Positions 53,793-62,905 of a stretch of DNA of 64,000 nt are shown here, one piece after another. The notes beneath the pieces were generated by a model that worked only from the letters and a program-made list of their open reading frames with translations, had not been told where the DNA came from and searched no databases. This DNA comes from Halanaeroarchaeum sulfurireducens. Lineage in GTDB: Archaea; Halobacteriota; Halobacteria; Halobacteriales; Halobacteriaceae. The position numbers and the translations under genes were made by a program. Position 1 is the stretch's first letter. Every line of letters starts with the position of its first letter. The stretch is taken from the NCBI RefSeq assembly GCF_001011115.1, contig NZ_CP008874.1, positions 1,316,440-1,380,439 on the forward strand, written 5' to 3'.

Positions 53793-54341
53793 ATGAAGGT
53801 CCGCGATTGGCAGGATATCGTCCAGGACGTCGTCGACTCGAACGCCGACCCGGACGGCTGGCGTGCTGTCGCGGGCGACCGGGCCGGCGGCGTCGGCGAG
53901 GACTTCTACGTGGGGCATCCCACCGCCGGCGTCTTCCACCTCAAGACGTACGCGAAAAACCCCTTCGAGGTCCGTGGCGTTGGCACACAGGTGGCCCGCC
54001 GCATCGACGAGGACCTCGACTCGTTTCTCCCGACCACCGAGGACGGGCGCTTTGCGGTCCAGCAGGGACCGGACGACGCGGACGCGGCCGAGAAGACGGC
54101 ACGAGAACTCGAGGAGGTCCTGAAGACCCACGCCGAGGCACCCACCGACCCGGGCGACCTCTTCGACGACGTGATGGAGACGATGGACAGCCCGGCCTAC
54201 GGGCCGATGTCGTACGACCAGTACGGTCGCCCGGACGAACTCGACGGCCTCGCGGACACCTTCGAGGAAGCCGAGGAGATCCTCGACGCGGAGTTCGAAG
54301 AACTGGTGGAGACGGACGATGTCGGCCGCGGGTTCTACTGA
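53793..54341 (+). CDS. Conserved haloarchaeal protein of unknown function
   Basis: A 182-residue acidic soluble protein. It starts MKVRDWQDIVQDVVDSNADPDGW at ATG 53793, with a GAGGGAGG purine run just upstream. The sequence is predicted alpha-beta up to about residue 85 (GVGEDFYVGHPTAGVFHLKTYA, parts). A helical, Glu-rich second half follows (EEAEEILDAEFEELVE). No motif I recognise. It is divergent from the Dna2-like gene and ends just before a 24-bp tandem repeat. Confidence 0.75.
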   Translation: MKVRDWQDIVQDVVDSNADPDGWRAVAGDRAGGVGEDFYVGHPTAGVFHLKTYAKNPFEVRGVGTQVARRIDEDLDSFLPTTEDGRFAVQQGPDDADAAEKTARELEEVLKTHAEAPTDPGDLFDDVMETMDSPAYGPMSYDQYGRPDELDGLADTFEEAEEILDAEFEELVETDDVGRGFY

Positions 54342-54374
54342 GAGGGCTGCACGCGAATCGATCGGGTTGCGGAC

Positions 54375-54518
54375 GGTCAACCCGATAAAATGACGGGTGG
54401 TCGACCCAATCGAATGACGGGTGGTCAACCAGTTCGAGTTACTGGCGGTCAACCCAGTCGAATGACGAGTGGTCGACCAGTTCGAGTTACTGGTGGTCGA
54501 CCCGATCGAGCCAGCGGT
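54375..54518. repeat. 24-bp tandem repeat, six copies
   Basis: Six exact-length units start at 54375, 54399, 54423, 54447, 54471 and 54495. All begin GGTC and then A/G-ACC. Units alternate between two tails, ATGACGGGT-like and GTTACTGGC-like. It fills the junction between two convergent genes. The last part forms the C-terminal codons of the minus-strand metalloprotease (stop at 54487). Confidence 0.9.
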
Positions 54519-55443
54519 CGGGGTCCTCGAGTTCCTCGTCGGACGGGAGATTCTCGGGGCGATCCCAGACGGCGCCAGCCCCGTCGATCCCGATCTCCCG
54601 GGTTACCGCGTCGAAGAAAGCCCGGCCGCGCTCGTACTGGGCCCGTTTCATCGTGAACCCGAGCGCACGACGAACGATTTGGGACACCGGCCCGCCGCCG
54701 CGGCGACGGGCATCGAGTTTGCGCCGGAGGTCAGCGGATTCCTCGTCGAACGCGTGGTCCATGAGCAGTTCGGCGTAGCCCTCGACGGCGGTCATGGCCA
54801 CGTTCACGTCTGTGAACGCCTCCCGGGGAATATCGTACTTTGTGAGATCCTTCACCGCCTCGCGCAGTCGCTCCGAGAGGTACTCGGAGAGCCACGGCGC
54901 GGCCCCGAATTCCGCGGCGTGGGTTACCTCGTGGAAGGCGATCCACCGACGGAACCGCGGATACTCGACGTCGAGGCTGTCGGCTCCCTGGACGACGTTC
55001 GGATGGACGAAGTAGAGTTCGTGACCCGGATCGCCGTCGGCGAGAAGGAGCGGGTCGTACTGTCCGAGGACGTGACGGGCCACGTAGGCGAGCGTCCCGG
55101 CCGTTGTGGCGGTATTGACCGTGCGGGACGCGTGGTGAACGGAGACGCCGGCCTGTGAAAGGGGTTCGAAGACCCGTCGGAACGTCCTGACGTTCGCGTC
55201 GATCCAGTGGTGACGGTTCTGGATCTCCACGGTTCCCGGTACCGAGAACGAGCGGTCGGTGAGCGAGCGGATCGCCGATCGGGCGTCCCGGACGTCGGCC
55301 GCGTACCCGGCTTTCTCCGCCTCGGAGAGCGAGAGCGAACCGGCTGTCGAGGTGGCCTTGGCTGCTGTGGTCGCCGCCGACCAGTCGACCGGCTCGTCCC
55401 CTGACGCGGTCGCGACCGCCCACAGTCCCGTCGTCAAATCCAT
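54487..55443 (-). CDS. Zinc-dependent metalloprotease of the DUF2342 / F420-associated family
   Basis: A 318-residue protein with the HExxH zinc motif in AFHEVTHAAEF (about residue 170) and a downstream acidic ligand region. It matches the family of zinc-dependent metalloproteases found near coenzyme F420 genes in actinobacteria and haloarchaea. The substrate is not known. It is predicted mostly helical with no signal peptide. The C-terminal residues (DRWLDRVDHQ) are encoded by the 24-bp repeat, so this end may vary between strains. Confidence 0.88.
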   Translation of the reverse strand: MDLTTGLWAVATASGDEPVDWSAATTAAKATSTAGSLSLSEAEKAGYAADVRDARSAIRSLTDRSFSVPGTVEIQNRHHWIDANVRTFRRVFEPLSQAGVSVHHASRTVNTATTAGTLAYVARHVLGQYDPLLLADGDPGHELYFVHPNVVQGADSLDVEYPRFRRWIAFHEVTHAAEFGAAPWLSEYLSERLREAVKDLTKYDIPREAFTDVNVAMTAVEGYAELLMDHAFDEESADLRRKLDARRRGGGPVSQIVRRALGFTMKRAQYERGRAFFDAVTREIGIDGAGAVWDRPENLPSDEELEDPDRWLDRVDHQ

Positions 55444-55602
55444 TGCCGGTACTTGTGGGGGGACGTGGAAAGCCCTTCTGGGCCCGCCCTGGGCGGTCCG
55501 TGCCGTCCTGGAATCCGATCGACCATTCGGGCCGAGAGAGTTCCGAGACGACCGACCACGGTCACCCCCCTCCCCCGGTTTGACGGCAATCCCGGTTCGG
55601 TA

Positions 55603-55612
55603 CGTTTAAGCG
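55603..55612 (+). promoter_or_regulatory. TATA-like box of the LSm-L37e operon
   Basis: CGTTTAAGCG lies 24 to 33 nt before the LSm ATG at 55636. Confidence 0.5.
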
Positions 55613-55635
55613 ACTGACGGCGACTTCGATGGAGT

Positions 55636-55827
55636 ATGAGCGGCCGACCACTCGACGTGCTGGAAGACGCGCTTCACGATTCCGTGACCGTCCATCTGAA
55701 GGACGGTGAGGAGTTCGCCGGCGTGCTGGCCGGCTACGACCAGCACATGAACCTGGTCCTCGAAGAGCCGGAGGGCGACAACACAACCGTTATACGCGGC
55801 GATAACGTCGTTACCATCAAATCATGA
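55636..55827 (+). CDS. LSm family RNA-binding protein (archaeal Sm1)
   Basis: A 63-residue Sm fold. Sm1 motif: [28 protein letters not shown]; Sm2 motif: [10 protein letters not shown]. It forms a heptameric ring binding U-rich RNA. Haloarchaeal LSm is one of the shortest Sm proteins, and this one is of that size. The stop overlaps the L37e ATG as ATGA. Confidence 0.95.
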   Translation: MSGRPLDVLEDALHDSVTVHLKDGEEFAGVLAGYDQHMNLVLEEPEGDNTTVIRGDNVVTIKS

Positions 55828-56000
55828 CTGGAGCCGGAACTCCATCGCAGGGGAAAAAGAACACGACGACGCACGTGAAGTGTCGGCGGTGTGGCGAAAA
55901 GTCGTATCACGTCAAGAAGGGAGTCTGTTCGAGCTGTGGGTTCGGCAAGTCTGCGAAGCGCCGCGACTACGACTGGCAGGACAAAGCCGGCGATAACTGA
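55824..56000 (+). CDS. rpl37e: 50S ribosomal protein L37e
   Basis: A 58-residue zinc ribosomal protein, [20 protein letters not shown] then CRRCG and CSSCGFGKS. Both CxxC pairs and the basic KRRDYDW segment fit L37e. Short enough to be missed by size filters. It is coupled to LSm by a 4-nt overlap; this pair is conserved in euryarchaea. Confidence 0.95.
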   Translation: MTGAGTPSQGKKNTTTHVKCRRCGEKSYHVKKGVCSSCGFGKSAKRRDYDWQDKAGDN

Positions 56001-56166
56001 CCCCGCCGTTTTCACGACCCCGGCAGGACCGGGGCTGACGTCCCGATGCGTGTTTCGTTCCCGGTTTTCGGGTTGTGACCATAACCGTGCATAACTTCGC
56101 TTTTGGGAGCGGCGAATTCACCACGCTCCCGGGGGATTTTTACCCGGGGCCCCGATAGGGTCCCCC

Positions 56167-57633
56167 ATGTCATCCGGGCGTGAACCAGCCCCCACAGCCG
56201 GAAACGGCCCGACCGAGAAATGCGGTGTCATCGGCCTCAGTCTGTCCGATCGCGACGCCGCCTTCCCGGCGTACTACGGCATGTACGCGCTCCAGCACCG
56301 GGGCCAGGAGTCGGCCGGAATCGTCACTCACGACGGGTTCCAGCAACACCAGCACATCGCGATGGGCCTCGTCGGCGAGGCGTTCGAGGAATCGGACATC
56401 GAGGGGCTTACCGGGACGGCCGGCATCGGCCACGTCCGCTACCCCACCGCCGGGAGCGTCGACAAGAGCAACGCCCAACCGTTCACCGTCTCCTTCAAAG
56501 GCGGCTCACTCGCGCTCTCGCACAACGGCAACCTCGTCAACGCGGACACGATCAGGGACGAACTCGCGGACGTGGGCCACGCGTTCACCTCCGACGGCGA
56601 CACGGAGGTCATCGCTCACGATTTGGCACGCAACCTCCTCGAGTCCGATCTGATTCGGGCGGTCGAGCGCACCATGACCCGGATTCACGGGTCCTACTCG
56701 CTCACGATCATGCACGACGATGCCGTCCTGGGCGTCCGTGACCCCCAGGGGAACCGTCCCCTCGTCATCGGCGAACTCGACGACGGCTACGTACTCGCGA
56801 GCGAGAGCGCCGCCATCGATACGCTCGACGGCACGACCGTCCGGGACGTCCATCCCGGGGAACTCGTCATACTCCAGGAGGACGGGTCGGGATTCGACGC
56901 TTACCAGCTCGTTGAGCACGACCAGCACGCCCACTGCTTTTTCGAGTACGTCTACTTCGCCAGGCCCGATTCGGTCATCGACGACACGCTGGTCTACGAG
57001 GTCAGACGGGACCTGGGGCGAAAGCTCTGGGAGGAAAGCGGCGTCGAGAGCGACGTCGTCATGCCCGTTCCCGACTCTGGCCGCGCCTTCGCGTCCGGAT
57101 ACGCGGAGGCCGCCGACGGCGTGGATTTCGCCGAGGGGCTCATGAAAAACCGGTACGTCGGACGTACGTTCATCATGCCGAACCAGGAGGCCAGGGAGCG
57201 AGCGGTCCGTCTCAAGTTGAACCCAATCCGCAGCACCGTCGAGGGGCGGACGGTGACGATCATCGACGACAGCATCGTGCGCGGGACGACCTCGAAACAG
57301 CTCGTCTCGCTCATCCGGGACGCGGGTGCAGAGGAGGTCCACGTCCGCATCGGCGCCCCACCGATCAGGGCGCCGTGTTACATGGGCATCGACATGGCCA
57401 CCCGCGAGGAACTCATCGCCGCGGACATGGATCCGTCGACGATCGCGGAGACCATCGAGGCAGACAGCCTCGCCTACCTCTCCACGGACGCGGTGGCAGC
57501 GGCGATCGGAACGGACCGGTCGAACCTCTGTATGGGCTGTGTGACGGGTGAATATCCCTACGATATCGAGGGCGAACCGACCGACAGGGCGGTATCGAGG
57601 CCGGCCATCGGCGAGGATGAACCCCGGTCCTGA
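56167..57633 (+). CDS. purF: Amidophosphoribosyltransferase
   Basis: A 488-residue enzyme for the first committed step of purine synthesis. The Ntn nucleophile is C19 in EKCGVIGLSL, so an 18-residue propeptide must be removed. The glutaminase domain has YGMYALQHRGQESAGI and the C-terminal PRTase has the PRPP loop VTIIDDSIVRGTT. A C-terminal CMGCVTGEYP pair may hold an Fe-S cluster. It follows L37e by 166 nt, with an A/T-rich box about 24 to 33 nt upstream of the ATG. Confidence 0.97.
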   Translation: MSSGREPAPTAGNGPTEKCGVIGLSLSDRDAAFPAYYGMYALQHRGQESAGIVTHDGFQQHQHIAMGLVGEAFEESDIEGLTGTAGIGHVRYPTAGSVDKSNAQPFTVSFKGGSLALSHNGNLVNADTIRDELADVGHAFTSDGDTEVIAHDLARNLLESDLIRAVERTMTRIHGSYSLTIMHDDAVLGVRDPQGNRPLVIGELDDGYVLASESAAIDTLDGTTVRDVHPGELVILQEDGSGFDAYQLVEHDQHAHCFFEYVYFARPDSVIDDTLVYEVRRDLGRKLWEESGVESDVVMPVPDSGRAFASGYAEAADGVDFAEGLMKNRYVGRTFIMPNQEARERAVRLKLNPIRSTVEGRTVTIIDDSIVRGTTSKQLVSLIRDAGAEEVHVRIGAPPIRAPCYMGIDMATREELIAADMDPSTIAETIEADSLAYLSTDAVAAAIGTDRSNLCMGCVTGEYPYDIEGEPTDRAVSRPAIGEDEPRS

Positions 57634-57716
57634 TCGGTGCCGACCGCGGGACGGCGCCCAAATGAAAGGGCTTTTAATCGGGCCAAGTCTACCACTGATT
57701 GCAAACGCACGGGCGA

Positions 57717-57801
57717 GCGTGGGTAGCCAAGCTAGGTCAAAGGCGCAGCGTTGAGGGCGCTGTCCTGTAGAGGTTCGCCGGTTCAAATCCGGTCCCACGC
57801 A
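57717..57801 (+). tRNA. tRNA-Leu (anticodon GAG)
   Basis: A class II tRNA of 85 nt. The acceptor GCGTGGG pairs with CCCACGC, with discriminator A at 57801. The anticodon stem CAGCG/CGCTG encloses TTGAGGG, giving GAG. The long variable arm and the T stem CCGG-TTCAAAT-CCGG are clear. No intron. A TATA-like CTTTTAATC lies about 45 nt upstream. Its last 10 bases begin an 88-bp direct repeat found again 3 kb away. Confidence 0.97.
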
Positions 57802-57879
57802 TCGCCACGTCGGGACACCCCGACTTGCGATGCAGGTGACGTCTGTCAGGACATCACCCACGCACAACTTCTGTCGAAA
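57792..57879 (+). repeat. Left copy of an 88-bp direct repeat overlapping the tRNA-Leu(GAG) 3' end
   Basis: It runs from the tRNA acceptor (GTCCCACGCA) through a nested palindrome, GCATCGC/GCGATGC with inner GTCGGG/CCCGAC (57799-57833). A second stem-loop (57835-57858) and an extra ACCCACGCA like the tRNA end follow. It is paired with 60750-60837 and is likely an attachment-site duplication. Confidence 0.85.
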
Positions 57880-57975
57880 TAGCGTTCACGAGCCACGGCT
57901 CTTGATTAGAACCCTACGAGTCGCAGCAAGCGACCGGACGCCGTCCGAAAGGGCATCACATTTTCGGTGAGATGA

Positions 57976-60465
57976 TCAGGAGGCCCCGATTGAATTGGCG
58001 AGCAATATGATGGCATCGAACGGTTGGAGTGTGAGAGAACCGGTGACCGGTCGGCCGTTGTTGACCTCCGGGGCCTGGCTTCCCTGTATTCGTTTGATGC
58101 CCGTTCGATCCAGATCACCAGCTAACTCCGCATCACTGAACGTGTAGGCTTTGTTGATCGGATTGACGAGGACGAAGCCGTTCTCGAAGTCCCGGCGCCA
58201 GGGACCGGCGCCGCCTTCGTAGATTTTGACGTCGTCGATGGCGACTTTCCCGCCCCCGCTTTGAAGGCTAAATTTCAGGCGGAAGCCGTCGCCGTCGGGA
58301 ACGGTGACGTGGAAGTGCTCACTCCCGGTATCGCCCTCGAAGACGCCGTGGAGGCGAACGCTGGCAACGTCACCGGAATCGGTCCGAACACTCGTTCGAA
58401 CGACGTCGTCAATCGTCTCGACGATCTCCCAGTCGAACTCTATCACGTGTGTTTCCCCGGGTGCGAAGGGAATCTCCCCGGACCTGGTCTCAACCGCCGT
58501 ACCGTCTGGCTTGTAGGTGGTGTGATCCGGATTGTCGATCACCATCCTGCCCCGTTCTACGTACACTTCCGCGTCCCCTTCCATACCCGACGGGAGCGAA
58601 CCGGAATCGAACCCTTCCTCCCAGATCAACGTGGCGGGAGATTTCAGTTCGACGGGGTCACCGAGCGGCATCCCCAAGTATCCCTTATACTGTGTATCCT
58701 CTACAGCGACTCCGTCGGCGTTCACTGAGTATTCATCGAACCAATATGGGACACTGCTATTGGCGTATAAATCGTACTCGTAGAATCCATCGCCGAGGAG
58801 CGCGGTCCCTAATGCGAAACGATGTTTTTCGATGTCCGCTGTAGTTGGCTCAAGGTAGTTTCTGTTGGCGGGTCCACTGCCCACATCAGAACCCCCGCCA
58901 GCCTCAAGGATGTTGAGATGGGGCGCTAACGTGGTCTCTTCTGCTCTTCGATAGTCGTCGAGGGAGCGGCGCCACGCGAGTTCGTTTGTACCCGATTGAC
59001 CGGAATACCAGGGGTGGTTGAATAGTTCGAAGATGACTCCATTCAGGTACGACGGTATCTCGTAGTCGAGATTAAACCCACTATTTGCAATTACTAACTC
59101 AGTATCTCCCACTTCGTCCCGGAGGTTTTGTAAAAACGCAACGATGGCCGAACGTGTTAACTCATTGGCGTTAGCGATCGTTTCGTCCCGCCGACCGTTG
59201 CGGTTTACGTCATAATCGAATCTTGCTGGGTTCGAGAACGCTGGGATGTAATGGCTGGCTTTGGAAATCACGTTGTCGATCATAATTCCATCCCAGACCC
59301 CTGAATTCAGTATCGTATTGAGCCAATAGTCTGCGACCGCTTCGTTATAGGTTTGGCCCCCGACCTCCGGACACGTCTCATAGATATTTGTAAGGTACAG
59401 GCCGGGCCAGCCATCGGCTTCCACGGCCGACCCGTCGGCATGTTTCATTATCCACTCGTCGGGTAGATCCGCGTAAAACTCGGCTTCGAGGTCGACGGTC
59501 GCGTGTGGCTCTGGCCAATAATAATTCGTAAGGATGTAGTTCGTATACGGAACTACGACCGTATCGGGGTTTCTCTCCCGCATCCGTTTCACGAACGACG
59601 TATCCATCGACTGGACGTTGACGAACGGTCCTGCGACGACATCGAAGAACGACAGTTTCTCTTCGAATTCCGCCTCGGCGTACACGAACTCATCGGACCA
59701 ATCTGGTGCGACTCGGTTGCTCTCCGGCCAGCTTCCGGGGCTGCCGGTGATGTAGTTCCCCAACCGCGGGAACGGCAACTGGGAGAGCGTCGACCACCTG
59801 TCTGGTACACCGCTTACGGGCGCTGGGTCAAGCCGGGTGATTACGAGATTGTCGATGACGAGTGACACCCCCTCGTTTACCTGGAGCTTCAGGTAGTAAG
59901 AATCGGCGCTGTTGGTCGTCAGCGCGCCGGTCGAAAACGTCCCCTCCCTTGGGGCATTAGCCAGCATGCTGCGGGTGTGAATCGTGTCCTCGCTACTGGT
60001 CGACCCCTTGGGCAGGAAGAAGCCCTCAAGAATCTTGTTCGTCGCCCCCCTGTCGAGGATTTTGTAATCGAATTGGAACAGGTAATGGGTGTCTGGAGAA
60101 AGTGACAACGCGTCAGGATTGGTGTCGATGCTCGCCCAGCTCGTCAGTTTGACCGACCGTTCACCGTCGATGACTTCTCCGGTCAGTTCCGCCCCATTAT
60201 TGAACCTGACTTCGGGGATCGGCGATGCCTCGAAGTCCTCGGAGTGAATCTGGGTGTAGATCGCTTGCCCATCACGCCAAACGGGGGGCTTCGACTCGGT
60301 CGCCGTACCTGCTGCGGTTGTTCCGGTGATCCTTTCTGTCGGCCTTTCCTCTCCTTCTTGTCCGCACCCTGCTAACCCCAGTGACATCGCTGCGCCAAGG
60401 ACCGCCAAAAATTCGCGTCTGTGTGACACCCCGGTTTGTTCCGTCTCCTCGTCACCCATAGTCAT
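57976..60465 (-). CDS. Tat-exported lipoprotein, putative glycoside hydrolase (GHL15/GH-like TIM barrel)
   Basis: An 829-residue secreted protein. RREFLAVLGAAMSLG is a Tat signal and LAGC gives a lipid-anchored Cys at 34. A beta-sandwich, CBM-like module (about 70-220) precedes a TIM-barrel region. There GPFVNVQSMD, the DEWIMKHADG loop, and WDGIMIDNV with the putative catalytic Asp resemble hypothetical glycosyl hydrolase families such as GHL15. A second CBM-like module (about 640-760) ends the protein. Base composition is less GC-rich than the flanks. It lies inside the 88-bp-repeat island. The substrate (extracellular or cell-surface polysaccharide) is unknown. Confidence 0.75.
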   Translation of the reverse strand: MTMGDEETEQTGVSHRREFLAVLGAAMSLGLAGCGQEGEERPTERITGTTAAGTATESKPPVWRDGQAIYTQIHSEDFEASPIPEVRFNNGAELTGEVIDGERSVKLTSWASIDTNPDALSLSPDTHYLFQFDYKILDRGATNKILEGFFLPKGSTSSEDTIHTRSMLANAPREGTFSTGALTTNSADSYYLKLQVNEGVSLVIDNLVITRLDPAPVSGVPDRWSTLSQLPFPRLGNYITGSPGSWPESNRVAPDWSDEFVYAEAEFEEKLSFFDVVAGPFVNVQSMDTSFVKRMRERNPDTVVVPYTNYILTNYYWPEPHATVDLEAEFYADLPDEWIMKHADGSAVEADGWPGLYLTNIYETCPEVGGQTYNEAVADYWLNTILNSGVWDGIMIDNVISKASHYIPAFSNPARFDYDVNRNGRRDETIANANELTRSAIVAFLQNLRDEVGDTELVIANSGFNLDYEIPSYLNGVIFELFNHPWYSGQSGTNELAWRRSLDDYRRAEETTLAPHLNILEAGGGSDVGSGPANRNYLEPTTADIEKHRFALGTALLGDGFYEYDLYANSSVPYWFDEYSVNADGVAVEDTQYKGYLGMPLGDPVELKSPATLIWEEGFDSGSLPSGMEGDAEVYVERGRMVIDNPDHTTYKPDGTAVETRSGEIPFAPGETHVIEFDWEIVETIDDVVRTSVRTDSGDVASVRLHGVFEGDTGSEHFHVTVPDGDGFRLKFSLQSGGGKVAIDDVKIYEGGAGPWRRDFENGFVLVNPINKAYTFSDAELAGDLDRTGIKRIQGSQAPEVNNGRPVTGSLTLQPFDAIILLANSIGAS

Positions 60466-60509
60466 AATTATTCCAACAAGTAACAAATAACACGCCGTCC
60501 ATTTTCAGG

Positions 60510-60680
60510 ATGGGAGAATGTCCCATCGAGCCCTCAGCGTCGTCCACAACTGATGGCGGGAATGTAGAGTCGGCTATCGACAGGGTCCTGGCGGACATCC
60601 GGCCTGAGACAGTGCATCGCGACACCCGCGCCGACCGCGACGAGCACCGCGACATCAACGATGCGCTCGCTGAAGAATAG
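60510..60680 (+). CDS. Short acidic ORF of unknown function in the tRNA-Leu island
   Basis: A 56-residue frame from ATG to TAG. It begins MGECPIEPSASS and then reads ESAIDRVLADIRPETV and a charged RADRDEHRDINDALAEE tail, with typical haloarchaeal acidic composition. It resembles small plasmid or island proteins but matches no named family. It is divergent from the hydrolase and may be a partial gene. Confidence 0.4.
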   Translation: MGECPIEPSASSTTDGGNVESAIDRVLADIRPETVHRDTRADRDEHRDINDALAEE

Positions 60681-60749
60681 ACTGGTGAGTAGTACAGGAA
60701 GCCATCGAGACTACGACGGTTTTGCCCGTAAGATTCAAGCCCTAATCAA

Positions 60750-60837
60750 GTCCCACGCATCGCCACGTCGGGACACCCCGACTTGCGATGCAGGTGACGT
60801 CTGTCAGAACATCACCCACGCACAACTTCTGTCGAAA
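60750..60837 (+). repeat. Right copy of the 88-bp direct repeat
   Basis: It matches 57792-57879 with one difference (A for G at the CTGTCAGAAC step). It starts with the same GTCCCACGCA as the tRNA end, preceded by a degenerate T-arm-like GATTCAAG. It marks the far end of a roughly 3-kb insert behind tRNA-Leu(GAG). Confidence 0.85.
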
Positions 60838-60916
60838 CGACTGCCCGAGAAGCCCTAGCGACGCGAACGTGAGCCGACCCGTCTAATTACTAATTCTGAC
60901 AACCGACCCCCCACCT

Positions 60917-60926
60917 TTATATATGT
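60917..60926 (+). promoter_or_regulatory. TATA box of the chemoreceptor gene
   Basis: TTTATATATG lies about 53 to 62 nt before the ATG at 60979. This places transcription start about 28 to 35 nt before the coding sequence, so this gene has a short leader. Confidence 0.6.
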
Positions 60927-60978
60927 AGTGTTGGTACCCTGCGGTAATCCCCCACCGAAAGGATGGGCGAACGTACTT

Positions 60979-62835
60979 ATGTCATCAAATCAACAGACAG
61001 CGACGGACGACACTGGCGGGCTCCTGGACCTGTACGCACGGTTCCTGTACGGGGTCATGGGCGCCTTCGGAGTTACAAAAAGCATCGAACGAAAGATGAT
61101 GACCGCCGTAGGGCTCCAGTTCTTCTCGGCACTCGCAATTCTAGTATTGGGGGTCGTCCTTGTCGGCCCCACCACACTCCTCGGGATGTTTTCGACGGCA
61201 GAAACGGTGGCGTTCGGGGTCGTCCTCGTGATGGCCCTGGTCGCGATGTTGAACACCGTCTTCATCATCAGACGGGACTTCGTGCAACCGGTGAAATCGA
61301 TCCGAAATGCCGCCGAGCACGTCGCAGAGGGCAAACTCGATGAGGACGTTCCCGCCGTCGATCAGCGGGACGAGATCGGGGACCTCTCCAATTCGTTCGC
61401 GTCGATGCACGCCTACCTCAAAACCGCCGCCGGACAGGCCAACGCGATTGGAAACGAGAATTTCGAGGCGGACGTCCTCGACCAGGACATCCCAGGTCAG
61501 TTCGGCGAATCGCTCTCGCAAATGGAACGGAACCTCCGGGAGCGCATCGACGACCTCGAAGAGCAGCGGGCATCCATCGAATCACGGAACGCGGCGCTGG
61601 AGGAGACGGCGGAGACCTACCAGCGAACCATCGCTCACGTCGCGGACGGCGATCTCACCCAGCGACTGGACGCGACCGCCGACAACCAGGCGATGAAGGA
61701 GATCGGACGCTCGTTCAACGACATGCTCGACGACTGGGAGGAGATGATGGGCTCGCTTATCGCATTTGCCGAGCAGGTGGCCGAGGAGAGCCGCAACGTC
61801 AAGACCAGTGCGGACGAAGTCCGAGATGCGAGCGAGGACATCAGCGAGTCCGTCCAGGAGATCTCCGTGGGCGTCGACCGGGAGGCTCAACGGCTCGACG
61901 AGACGTCCGACGAGGCCGAAAACCTCTCCGCGACGATCCAGGAGATCACGGCCTCTTCGGACAACGTGGCCGCCCTCACCGACGAGACGGCGGAGGTCGG
62001 TTCGGACGGCCGCGAGGCAGCGGAAGCCGCGATCGAGGAAATGCGGGCCATCGAGCATCGGACGGACGCGACCGTCGAGGCCGTCACCGAGTTGAACGAG
62101 ACGCTCTCGGAAATCGAGGACATCACCGACGTCATTCTCGACATCGCCGATCAGACGAACATTCTGGCGCTCAATGCGGGCATCGAGGCCGCCCGCGCCT
62201 CCGGGGACGGTGACGGGTTCGCTGTCGTCGCGGAGGAGGTCAAGACCCTCGCCGAAGAGACCAAGGAGTCCGCCGAGGACATCGGGTCGCTCATCGACGA
62301 GGTGCAAGAGCAATCCGAGGAGACCGTCTCGGAGATCGAGTCCATGACCGAGCGGGTGGACAGCGGTGTCGAAACGGTCGAAAACGCGACCGACGCCTTC
62401 GAGCGAATGGCCGAGAACGTCTCCAACATCAACACCAGCATCCAGGAGGTAAGCGAGGCGACCGCCGATCAGGCCGAATCGACCCAGGACGTGGTGGCGA
62501 TGGTCGAGGACATCTCCTCGATCAGCGCCCAGACGTCCGCGGAGGCCCAGACCGTGGCCGCCGCGGCCCAGGAACAGGCCGCGACACTGAACGACGTCGC
62601 CCAGAATACGGACCGGCTGGCGTCGAACGCCCTCCAGCTCGAGGACACCCTGGAGGAATTCACGCTCCGCGAGGCAAAACGAACGGTCACGGACGTCGAA
62701 ACGGGGACCGCGGACGTAAAAACGGGGAACACGGACGCCGAACCCCTTGGGGATGAGGGGCCCAGCGCAGAGATGGACGGCGGAGAGGGCAATGCCATGG
62801 AGTGGCAGTCGGTCGCCACCGACGGCGGCGACTGA
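60979..62835 (+). CDS. Methyl-accepting chemotaxis protein with minimal external domain
   Basis: A 618-residue receptor. Two membrane helices (about 41-62 and 75-97) are separated by only about a dozen residues, so there is no extracellular sensor. HAMP follows (from about 97), then a second HAMP-like linker (about 215-260) and coiled coil. The signalling tip has [14 protein letters not shown] and [14 protein letters not shown]. It likely senses an internal or membrane signal, or a partner membrane sensor, although no rhodopsin gene is adjacent. The acidic tail ends [11 protein letters not shown]. It feeds the CheA/W system whose adaptor and regulator genes lie at the window start. Confidence 0.93.
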   Translation: MSSNQQTATDDTGGLLDLYARFLYGVMGAFGVTKSIERKMMTAVGLQFFSALAILVLGVVLVGPTTLLGMFSTAETVAFGVVLVMALVAMLNTVFIIRRDFVQPVKSIRNAAEHVAEGKLDEDVPAVDQRDEIGDLSNSFASMHAYLKTAAGQANAIGNENFEADVLDQDIPGQFGESLSQMERNLRERIDDLEEQRASIESRNAALEETAETYQRTIAHVADGDLTQRLDATADNQAMKEIGRSFNDMLDDWEEMMGSLIAFAEQVAEESRNVKTSADEVRDASEDISESVQEISVGVDREAQRLDETSDEAENLSATIQEITASSDNVAALTDETAEVGSDGREAAEAAIEEMRAIEHRTDATVEAVTELNETLSEIEDITDVILDIADQTNILALNAGIEAARASGDGDGFAVVAEEVKTLAEETKESAEDIGSLIDEVQEQSEETVSEIESMTERVDSGVETVENATDAFERMAENVSNINTSIQEVSEATADQAESTQDVVAMVEDISSISAQTSAEAQTVAAAAQEQAATLNDVAQNTDRLASNALQLEDTLEEFTLREAKRTVTDVETGTADVKTGNTDAEPLGDEGPSAEMDGGEGNAMEWQSVATDGGD

Positions 62836-62905
62836 ATCGGGCGTTTTTCCGACCGGCGATTGCCCCGAGGAGTCCGACAAGCGGGGTATTCAAATGGTGT
62901 GGTTC

